Assembly: GCA_023451415.1 (NCBI GenBank)
Contig: JAEXZK010000063.1
Coordinates: 1 to 6,059 of the forward strand
DNA length: 6,059 nt
Direction: 5' to 3'
Origin: Bacillota bacterium
GTDB lineage: Bacteria > Bacillota > Clostridia > Oscillospirales > Ruminococcaceae
Below are positions 1 through 6,059 of this stretch, piece by piece (within the stretch, counting starts at the first letter, position 1; each line of letters starts with the position of its first letter). The position numbers and the translations under genes were made by a program. The notes under the pieces were generated by a model. It did not search any database and was not told where the DNA came from. It worked only from the letters and a program-made list of their open reading frames with translations.

Positions 1-8
1 AAAAAACG

Positions 9-38
9 TTGTTACCGGCGCCCCCTTTGTGCTATCAT
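9..38 (+). promoter_or_regulatory. Probable sigma-A promoter of the flavoprotein gene / operon
   Basis: A -35-like TTGTTA (9-14) is followed after 18 bases by TATCAT (33-38), which differs from the TATAAT consensus at one position. The -10 is preceded by TGC (30-32), so it also has the TGn extended -10 element. A start of transcription near base 45 would leave a leader of about 75 bases before the ATG at 122. Nothing else in the window upstream of mnmE, traX or mnmG looks as promoter-like, so this may drive much of the operon. That last point is inference; an upstream promoter outside the window could contribute. Confidence 0.6.
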
Positions 39-107
39 ATAGGGAGTCCGGCACGGTTTGGCCGGAGGGCGGGGCCGGCGCCTTTTTCCGGCTGTGCCAG
101 TATGGAA

Positions 108-114
108 AAGGAGG
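108..114 (+). promoter_or_regulatory. Ribosome binding site fixing the flavoprotein start
   Basis: AAGGAGG, a full match to the anti-Shine-Dalgarno partner, sits 7 bases before the ATG at 122. It decides the start: the same frame is open back to a GTG at 29, but that codon lies inside the promoter and has no ribosome binding site. Confidence 0.85.
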
Positions 115-121
115 AAGACGG

Positions 122-739
122 ATGAAAGTTCTGCTTATCAACGGCAGCTCCCGGCCCGGCGGCTGCACCTCGATGGCCCTCGCCCAGGCGGCCAAGGCCC
201 TGGAGACGGAGGGGATCCTTACAGAGACCCTTTTTATCGGCAACCAGCCCATCAGCGACTGCATCGCCTGCGGCCAATGCAAAAAGACCGGCCAATGTGT
301 CTTTGACGATATCGCGGCCCAGGTGGGCCGGCGGGCGGCGGAGTTTGACGGGTTTATTTTTGGCTCCCCGGTGTACTTTGCCCATCCCAGCGCCCGGCTG
401 CTGGCTGTGATGGACCGGGCCTTTTATGCCTATGGGGGGAACTTTGCCTTTAAGCCGGCGGCTGCGGTCCTCAGCGCCCGGCGGGCGGGCACCACCGCCT
501 CCATGGACGTCATCAACAAGTATTTCACCATCCGCTCCATGCCGGTGGTGTCCTCCACCTATTGGAACCATGTTTACGGCACCCAGCCCCAGGAGGTGTC
601 CGGAGACCCGGAGGGCCTGATGACCATGACCAACATTGGAAAAAATATGGCCTGGCTGCTGAAATGCATCGACCTGGGGAAGAACAACGGCCTGAATCCC
701 CCGGAGAACGAGAAGGTAGCCACCAATTTTATCCGCTGA
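122..739 (+). CDS. Flavodoxin-family NAD(P)H-dependent FMN reductase with a four-Cys (iron-sulfur-type) motif
   Basis: This 205-residue protein has a flavodoxin-like fold. It opens with a beta strand, MKVLLINGSS, and a phosphate-binding loop around residues 8-16 (GSSRPGGCT), as in NADPH-dependent FMN reductases. The family hallmark GSPVYF is at 81-86, where the loop contacts the flavin ring. C47, C50, C53 and C59 form CX2CX2CX5C, the arrangement known in iron-sulfur flavoproteins (Isf family) that bind a 4Fe-4S cluster beside FMN. Many relatives with this motif are annotated only as flavodoxin family, so the cluster is likely but not certain. No signal peptide or membrane segment is seen, so it should be cytoplasmic. 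Its electron donor and acceptor cannot be told from sequence. It lies 40 bases before mnmE with no T-tract terminator between them, so co-transcription is probable. Functional links to tRNA modification are speculative. Confidence 0.88.
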   Translation: MKVLLINGSSRPGGCTSMALAQAAKALETEGILTETLFIGNQPISDCIACGQCKKTGQCVFDDIAAQVGRRAAEFDGFIFGSPVYFAHPSARLLAVMDRAFYAYGGNFAFKPAAAVLSARRAGTTASMDVINKYFTIRSMPVVSSTYWNHVYGTQPQEVSGDPEGLMTMTNIGKNMAWLLKCIDLGKNNGLNPPENEKVATNFIR

Positions 740-740
740 C

Positions 741-756
741 GGAGCCGCCGGGCTCC
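741..756 (+). other. Small hairpin between the flavoprotein gene and mnmE
   Basis: GGAGCC (741-746) and GGCTCC (751-756) form a perfect 6-bp stem with a GCCG loop, starting right after the TGA at 737-739. It is followed by CCAAAAGG and not by a run of T, so it is not a standard intrinsic terminator. It could protect or process the mRNA; that is a guess. Confidence 0.45.
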
Positions 757-764
757 CCAAAAGG

Positions 765-771
765 AAGGAGG
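765..771 (+). promoter_or_regulatory. mnmE ribosome binding site, embedded in a palindrome
   Basis: AAGGAGG lies 8 bases before the ATG at 780 and fixes that start. Its GGAGG is the left half of the perfect 10-base palindrome GGAGGCCTCC (767-776), so the site could be partly masked by pairing with its own flank or with the CTCC at 753-756 upstream. Confidence 0.75.
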
Positions 772-779
772 CCTCCGCC

Positions 780-2189
780 ATGACGGAGCAGAGCACCATC
801 GCCGCCATTGCCACCGGCACGGGAGGGGGCATCGGCATCCTGCGCATCTCGGGGCCCCGGGCCCTGGAGGTTGCCGCCGCCATCTTCCGCCCCCGGCGGG
901 CGGACAAGTCCCCCCTGACCATGGCCGGGTACACCGGCGCCCTGGGCCGGGTGGTGGACAGGGGGGAGGAGCTGGACGAGGCGGTGCTTTTTGTCTACCG
1001 CGCCCCCCACAGCTACACCGGCGAGGATGGGGCGGAGCTGTGCTGCCACGGGGGGCGGTTTGTGCTGGAGCAGGCCCTGGCCGCGGCGGTGGCCCAGGGC
1101 GCCCGGCCCGCGGCCCCCGGGGAGTTCACCAAGCGGGCCTACCTGAACGGGAAGATGAGCCTCACCCAGGCCGAGAGCGTGGCCGACATCATCGCCGGCG
1201 AGAGCCGCCAGGCGGTGCGGGCGGCCCTCCGCGCCCGGGACGGGGCCCTTTTCCGGGCGGTGATGGAGGTGGCTGACCGGCTGATGGACGCCGCCGCCCA
1301 CATTTCCGCCTGGATCGACTACCCGGAGGAGGACGTGGAGGCGGTGCTTACCGGGGAGCTGTCCGCCCTCCTGGAGGAGGCCCGGGGGGAGCTGTCCCGG
1401 CTGGCCGGGACCTACCGCACCGCCCGCCTGATGCGGGAGGGCGTCCCCACGGCCATTGTGGGCGGGGCCAATGTGGGCAAGTCCACCCTGATGAACCTGC
1501 TGGCCGGCTGCCAGCGGAGCATCGTCACCGACATCCCCGGCACCACCCGGGACGTGGTCCGGGAGACCGTGCGGGTGGGGGATGCTGTGCTGGACCTCAG
1601 CGATACCGCGGGCATCCGGGAGACCGACGACCCCGTGGAGAGGATCGGGGTGGAGCGGAGCCGCAGCCGGCTGGAAAGCGCCGAGCTGGTGCTGGCGGTG
1701 CTGGACGGCTCCCGGCCCCTTTCCCGGGAGGACCGGGCGCTGCTGCAGGAGATCGCAGCCCGCACCCGCCCCGGGGGCTCTCAGGATCTCCAGGGGGAGG
1801 TGATGGCCATCGCCCTGATCAACAAGTCCGACCTGCCCCAGGCCCTGAGCCGGGAGGAGGTCCTGGCCTACCTGCCACAGGTCCTGGAGATATCCGCCAG
1901 GGACGGCCATGGACTGGGAGAGCTGGAGGCGGCTGTGGCCCGGCTGACCGGGGCCGCCCGGATGGACCCCTCGGCGGGGATGGTGGCCAACCAGCGGCAG
2001 TTGGACTGCGTCGCCCGGGCGGAGGCGGCCCTGGCGGAGGGCGCGGAGGCCCTTGCCCAGGGGCAGACCCTGGACGCGGTGTCCGTCTGCCTGGAGGAGG
2101 CCATCGACGCCCTCCTGGAGCTCACCGGCCAGCGGGCCTCGGCCCAGGTGGTGGATCGGGTCTTTGAGCAGTTCTGCGTGGGCAAATGA
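780..2189 (+). CDS. mnmE: tRNA uridine-5-carboxymethylaminomethyl(34) synthesis GTPase MnmE
   Basis: MnmE (TrmE) is a cytoplasmic, K+-stimulated GTPase. With MnmG it adds the aminomethyl or carboxymethylaminomethyl group to C5 of wobble U34 in tRNAs reading split codon boxes. The 469 residues match the usual length of about 450-460. The N-terminal folate-binding domain (about 1-118) contains SYTGEDGAE (78-86) and PGEFTKRAYLNGK (113-125). The G domain, inserted in the helical domain, shows G1 GGANVGKS (228-235), the switch region GTTRD (254-258), G3 DTAG (275-278) and G4 NKSD (348-351). The protein ends in FCVGK, the variant of the family FC(I/V)GK tail that carries the essential Cys, here C466. 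All functional motifs are intact, so it should be active. The start is fixed by a strong ribosome binding site at 765-771. Its partner mnmG is not adjacent as usual but one gene downstream. Confidence 0.98.
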   Translation: MTEQSTIAAIATGTGGGIGILRISGPRALEVAAAIFRPRRADKSPLTMAGYTGALGRVVDRGEELDEAVLFVYRAPHSYTGEDGAELCCHGGRFVLEQALAAAVAQGARPAAPGEFTKRAYLNGKMSLTQAESVADIIAGESRQAVRAALRARDGALFRAVMEVADRLMDAAAHISAWIDYPEEDVEAVLTGELSALLEEARGELSRLAGTYRTARLMREGVPTAIVGGANVGKSTLMNLLAGCQRSIVTDIPGTTRDVVRETVRVGDAVLDLSDTAGIRETDDPVERIGVERSRSRLESAELVLAVLDGSRPLSREDRALLQEIAARTRPGGSQDLQGEVMAIALINKSDLPQALSREEVLAYLPQVLEISARDGHGLGELEAAVARLTGAARMDPSAGMVANQRQLDCVARAEAALAEGAEALAQGQTLDAVSVCLEEAIDALLELTGQRASAQVVDRVFEQFCVGK

Positions 2190-2200
2190 CCGAGAGGGGG

Positions 2201-2207
2201 AGAGGGG
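2201..2207 (+). promoter_or_regulatory. Candidate ribosome binding site for the TraX-like gene
   Basis: AGAGGGG lies 7 bases before GTG 2215. Its best pairing core is GAGG (2202-2205), weaker than the other ribosome binding sites in the window. It is the only reasonable site upstream of the conserved N-terminal helix. The lower strength and GTG start suggest modest translation, perhaps helped by ribosomes finishing mnmE 25 bases upstream. Confidence 0.5.
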
Positions 2208-2214
2208 CCTGGGA

Positions 2215-2967
2215 GTGGAAAAATCCAGAGGAGGGGTCTCCGCCGGAGCGCTGAAGGCCCTGGCCGTCCTGGCCATGACCCTGGATCATCTGGCCTGGGC
2301 CTTTGTGCCCCGGCTGAGCCTGCTGGGGATGGCCATGCACCTGGTTGGGCGGATCACCGCCCCGGTGATGTGCTTTTTCCTGGCGGAGGGCTTTGCGCAC
2401 ACCCGCTCGGTAAAGAAATACGTCCTGCGCCTGGGGGCCTTTGCCCTGGCATCCCAGGTGCCCTATGCCCTTTTTTGTTCGGGGGACCCCTTTTACGGCT
2501 TCCTGAACATGATGTACACCCTGTTCCTCTGCCTGCTGGCCCTGTGGGCCTGGGAAAGCGGCCTGCCGAAGCCCCTGCGGCTTCTGGCGGTCTTTCTTTT
2601 GACCGCGGCGACCATGGCGGGAGACTGGGCGGTCTATGCCATGCTTTTCACCTTTGCTTTTTATCTCCACCGGGGGGACGCCCAGGCCCAGGCCCGGGCC
2701 CTGTCGGCCGCCGCCGGGGTCCTGGCGCTGATGACGGCGGCGGGATATGCCGGCAGCATCCCGCCCGGGGATGTCCTGCGGGCGGCCCTCCCGGAGCTGG
2801 GGGTGCTGCTGTCCCTGCCTCTCCTGGCCCGCTACCGGGGGGAGAGGGGCAGAGGCGGGGCCGCCGCCAAGTGGTTTTTCTATTTTTACTACCCCGCCCA
2901 TCTTCTTGTCATCTGGTTCCTGAAGGCCGGGAGCCTGGGGGCGGGGGAGGCCTATGCCCTGCTGTAA
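2215..2967 (+). CDS. TraX-family integral membrane protein (putative acyltransferase-like)
   Basis: This is a 250-residue polytopic membrane protein with GTG as the most likely start. It shows the TraX-family pattern: the N-terminal helix with K14-A-L-A-V-L-A-M21-T-L-D24-H25, then [16 protein letters not shown] (45-60), [12 protein letters not shown] (62-73), a helix-rich middle, and a C-terminal [13 protein letters not shown] (222-234) with H229. Around seven or eight hydrophobic segments can be seen. TraX of the F plasmid N-acetylates the pilin subunit. Chromosomal homologues are common in Firmicutes and their substrates are unknown, so acyl transfer to an extracytoplasmic substrate is only an inference here. 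No pilin or conjugation gene is in view. The next in-frame ATG (2275) would remove part of the conserved first helix, which argues for GTG. The gene sits 25 bases after mnmE and 92 before mnmG, probably in the same transcript. Confidence 0.85.
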   Translation: MEKSRGGVSAGALKALAVLAMTLDHLAWAFVPRLSLLGMAMHLVGRITAPVMCFFLAEGFAHTRSVKKYVLRLGAFALASQVPYALFCSGDPFYGFLNMMYTLFLCLLALWAWESGLPKPLRLLAVFLLTAATMAGDWAVYAMLFTFAFYLHRGDAQAQARALSAAAGVLALMTAAGYAGSIPPGDVLRAALPELGVLLSLPLLARYRGERGRGGAAAKWFFYFYYPAHLLVIWFLKAGSLGAGEAYALL

Positions 2968-2972
2968 GCCGG

Positions 2973-3029
2973 GGCAGGGCCTTTGGGGCCGGGAAAGCCA
3001 AGCCCCCTGCCAGGCGGGACCCATCCGCC
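2973..3029 (+). other. Structured leader between the TraX-like gene and mnmG
   Basis: The 92-base gap holds two inverted repeats. GGCAGGG (2973-2979) can pair with CCCTGCC (3005-3011), enclosing a GC-rich loop with a smaller GGCC/GGCC option (2978-2981 with 2987-2990). GGCGG (3013-3017) can pair with CCGCC (3025-3029) across a short loop. Neither is followed by a T-run, so they are not classical terminators. No clear promoter for mnmG is visible in this gap. A role in mRNA stability or in setting mnmG expression is possible but unproven. Confidence 0.35.
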
Positions 3030-3044
3030 CCCTATCAACGAAAC

Positions 3045-3050
3045 AGGAGA
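3045..3050 (+). promoter_or_regulatory. mnmG ribosome binding site
   Basis: AGGAGA lies 9 bases before the ATG at 3060. It decides the start, because the mnmG frame stays open upstream through the TraX-like gene to about 2370 and because a nearby ATG at 3053 is in another frame. Confidence 0.75.
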
Positions 3051-3059
3051 GAATGCCCT

Positions 3060-4969
<1,910 letters not shown>

Positions 4970-4973
<4 letters not shown>

Positions 4974-5680
4974 TCTCCCGGGAACGGTTTGCAGAATTGA
5001 TGGAAAATATTTCCATTTTACCCCAGGAGGAGGATTATCTTCTCTTCAGCATTTACTGCGAGACCCTGAAGGAATGGAACGGGAAGATGAACCTCACCGC
5101 CATCACCGACGACGAGGGCATCGCTGTCAAGCACTTTGCCGACAGCCTGCTCCCCCTGACCCTTTACGACATCCGGGAGAACGCCCGGCTCATCGACGTG
5201 GGGACGGGGGCGGGCTTCCCCTCGGTGCCCATGAAGCTGATCCGCCGGGACCTCCAGCTCACCCTCCTGGACAGCCTGGAGAAGCGGCTGGGCTTTTTGC
5301 GGCACCTTTGCGCCAAGCTGGGGATAGACGCCGCCACCGTCCACCTGCGGGCGGAGGAGGCGGGACGCAGCCCCGCCCACCGGGAGAAGTACGACGTGGC
5401 CACCTCCCGGGCGGTGGCCTCCCTGAGAACTCTGGCGGAGTACTGCCTCCCCCTGGTCAAGCCCGGCGGCGTGATGCTGGCCCTCAAGGGCAGCGGGGGA
5501 GAGGAGGAGGCGGAGGCGGCCCAAAAGGCCATCGGGCTGTGCGGCGGCCGTCTGGTTCAGGTCCTCCGCTACCAGCTCCCCGGCGGGGACGGCCGCACAC
5601 TGGTGGTCATTGAAAAAATATCGCAGACTCCGACAAAGTATCCCCGGCCTTCGGCACAAATCAGCAAGCGACCGCTTTAA
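4970..5680 (+). CDS. rsmG: 16S rRNA (guanine(527)-N(7))-methyltransferase RsmG (GidB)
   Basis: RsmG uses S-adenosylmethionine to make m7G527 in the 530 loop of 16S rRNA; loss of the enzyme in several bacteria gives low-level streptomycin resistance. The 236 residues are the normal length. Visible family features are [10 protein letters not shown] (36-45), HFADSL (55-60), the SAM-binding [10 protein letters not shown] (76-85), DSLEKR (101-106), SRAVA (146-150), the KG pair at 173-174, and the C-terminal KYPR box (223-226) followed by SKRPL. The start is GTG 4970, overlapping the mnmG TGA (4971-4973) as GTGA. AGGAGG at 4955-4960 lies 9 bases before it, inside mnmG. Codon use in the last 25 or so residues (from about 5610) is more AT-rich than the rest, yet the conserved tail motif is kept, so the end looks genuine. 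Confidence 0.97.
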
Positions 5681-5742
5681 ATCGATAAAATATTGGGCGA
5701 ATTGGTCGAAATCCGCGAACGAAAAGAATAGAATTTATGCAT
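5681..5742. other. AT-rich intergenic segment with 9-bp-periodic repeats and a palindrome
   Basis: After the rsmG stop the base composition drops sharply (20 G+C of 60 bases in 5701-5760 by hand count). ATTGGGCGA (5692-5700) is followed directly by ATTGGTCGA (5701-5709), which matches at 8 of 9 positions, and then by the looser AATCCGCGA (5710-5718). CGAA therefore recurs at 5698, 5707 and 5716. The perfect palindrome TTATGCATAA spans 5735-5744. No reading frame worth calling is present. The segment may hold a protein-binding site for parB/noc control; no known operator is recognised. Confidence 0.45.
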
Positions 5743-5789
5743 AAAAGATGGTAGTATACTCTTGGGACAAGGGATACGCCATCTTTTTT
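5743..5789 (+). terminator. Probable intrinsic terminator after rsmG
   Basis: AAAAGATGG (5743-5751) and CCATCTTTT (5779-5787) form a perfect 9-bp stem that ends in a T-run (5784-5789). The stem continues inward through GTAT/ATAC (5754-5757 with 5774-5777) and a CTTG/CAAG top (5761-5764 with 5768-5771), interrupted by small bulges such as A5753 and A5758. The A-tract on the left arm would let it act in both directions. It most likely ends the mnmE-mnmG-rsmG transcript and insulates parB/noc. The upper stem is AT-rich, so efficiency is uncertain, and part of the T-run is inside the stem. It could also be a regulatory leader if transcription starts upstream of it. Confidence 0.6.
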
Positions 5790-5836
5790 GCAAGTTTCCC
5801 TGCCCGAAAAAAATACCACAAATCAAACCTGGTGAG

Positions 5837-5848
5837 AAAAGGAGGAGG
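5837..5848 (+). promoter_or_regulatory. Ribosome binding site fixing the TTG start of parB/noc
   Basis: AAAAGGAGGAGG contains two overlapping Shine-Dalgarno cores, GGAGG at 5841-5845 and at 5844-5848. The second ends 6 bases before TTG 5855. No ATG or GTG lies in the right frame nearby, so TTG is the only well-placed start. Confidence 0.75.
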
Positions 5849-5854
5849 ATCTGT

Positions 5855-6059
5855 TTGAAGGTCTTGCAGCGCCGCCCCGAGGTCCTGAATAAAGTTCTGC
5901 TGCTCCCCGTAGAGGAGATCCTCCCCAGTCCTCACCAACCCCGGCGCATTTTTGAAGAAAAGGAACTGGATATCCTGGCCAAAAGCATTTCCCAAAACGG
6001 GCTGCTGGTGCCGGTATCGGTGCGGAAAATAGTGGGAGGATACGTCCTCATTGCCGGCG
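5855..6059 (+). CDS. ParB/Noc-family chromosome partitioning or nucleoid occlusion protein, N-terminal part
   Basis: Only the first 68 codons are in the window; the gene runs off the right edge. Starting at TTG 5855, the frame reads MKVLQRRPEVLNKVLLLPVE and continues with EILPSPHQPRRIF (21-33), ELDILAKSISQNG (37-49), LLVPVSVR (50-57) and YVLIAG (63-68). This is the N-terminal ParB nuclease-like domain, which in ParB and Noc binds CTP; the next residues should be the GERR box, whose first Gly is the last complete codon here. Members bind parS or Noc sites and act in chromosome segregation or in blocking division over the nucleoid. In Firmicutes a noc or parB gene typically follows rsmG, often with parA next, so context agrees. 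Noc and ParB cannot be told apart without the helix-turn-helix part. GC is visibly lower than in mnmE (28 of 60 bases in 5941-6000). Confidence 0.87.
   Translation, partial: MKVLQRRPEVLNKVLLLPVEEILPSPHQPRRIFEEKELDILAKSISQNGLLVPVSVRKIVGGYVLIAG

Noticed and set aside
15..82. CCGGCGCC repeated at 15-22 and 75-82
   Set aside because: An 8-base repeat of this composition is expected by chance in such GC-rich DNA, and the first copy lies inside the promoter spacer, so it would not be transcribed.
2186..2254. A 22-codon frame starting at the ATGA that overlaps the mnmE stop
   Set aside because: It would be ideally coupled to mnmE but is tiny, has no recognisable content and overlaps the TraX-like start in another frame. 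A frameshifted TraX start was considered, but the GTG at 2215 already gives a complete N-terminal helix.
729..2276. Long reverse-strand frame opposite mnmE (and similar ones opposite the TraX-like gene, mnmG and rsmG)
   Set aside because: Such frames arise because stop codons are rare on the antisense of very GC-rich genes. Their products are low-complexity Gly/Pro/His/Gln-rich and show no motifs.
2370..3059. Long in-frame extension upstream of mnmG, overlapping the TraX-like gene
   Set aside because: The extra 230 residues are Pro/Gly/Arg-rich with no family resemblance, they read the TraX-like gene out of frame, and MnmG has a perfect N-terminus and ribosome binding site at 3060.
5795..5809. 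TTTC...GAAA inverted arms as a possible parS or Noc-binding site
   Set aside because: Only the outer four bases pair; the centre CCTGCCC does not fit either the parS or the Noc-site consensus.
5788..5816. TTGCAA with AAATAC as a promoter for parB/noc
   Set aside because: The -35 matches 4 of 6 but the -10 at 17-base spacing is too poor to call. No convincing promoter for parB/noc could be fixed, although TATACT at 5755-5760 is a bare -10 candidate without a good -35.
5681..5854. The intergenic region as a replication origin
   Set aside because: Only one DnaA-box-like palindrome is present, with no cluster of boxes and no clear DNA-unwinding element; in Firmicutes oriC is normally beside dnaA.
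5735..5995. An 86-codon reverse-strand frame across the rsmG-parB gap
   Set aside because: It is antisense to the clearly coding N-terminus of the ParB/Noc gene and crosses the terminator hairpin; no ribosome binding site or family resemblance was seen.

Overview
The window is a GC-rich, origin-proximal stretch of a Firmicutes chromosome. All genes lie on the + strand. The order mnmE - (traX-like) - mnmG - rsmG - parB/noc is the classic tRNA-modification and chromosome-segregation cluster found near oriC in low- and high-GC Firmicutes. The strong purine-rich Shine-Dalgarno sequences, the very high GC of the coding regions (48 of 60 bases in 1921-1980 by hand count) and the clostridial look of the proteins suggest a high-GC gut Clostridia member, for example an Oscillospiraceae relative of Flavonifractor or Lawsonibacter. 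That placement is inference; no database was searched.

Layout: 1-121 is a leader with a good sigma-A-type promoter (extended -10). 122-739 encodes a flavodoxin-fold NAD(P)H-dependent reductase carrying a four-cysteine, iron-sulfur-like cluster. 780-2189 is mnmE, a complete tRNA-modifying GTPase. 2215-2967 is a small polytopic TraX-family membrane protein starting at GTG. 3060-4973 is mnmG, complete, with both family signatures. 4970-5680 is rsmG, starting at a GTG that overlaps the mnmG stop. 5681-5854 is an AT-rich intergenic region with 9-bp-periodic repeats, a palindrome and a long hairpin that probably ends the operon. 5855-6059 is the start of a ParB/Noc-family gene (TTG start), cut by the window edge.

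How the parts fit: MnmE and MnmG form one complex that installs the (carboxymethyl)aminomethyl group on U34 of certain tRNAs, and RsmG methylates 16S rRNA, so the core is a translation-fidelity operon. The flavoprotein upstream and the TraX-like protein wedged between mnmE and mnmG are the two accessory members. Short gaps (40, 25 and 92 bases, and a 4-base overlap) suggest that everything from 122 to 5680 can be read as one transcript, with parB/noc separated by a hairpin. The window looks largely conventional; the TraX-like insertion and the structured rsmG-parB intergenic region are the parts most worth a second look. I found no tRNA or rRNA genes, CRISPR arrays, insertion sequences or pseudogenes.
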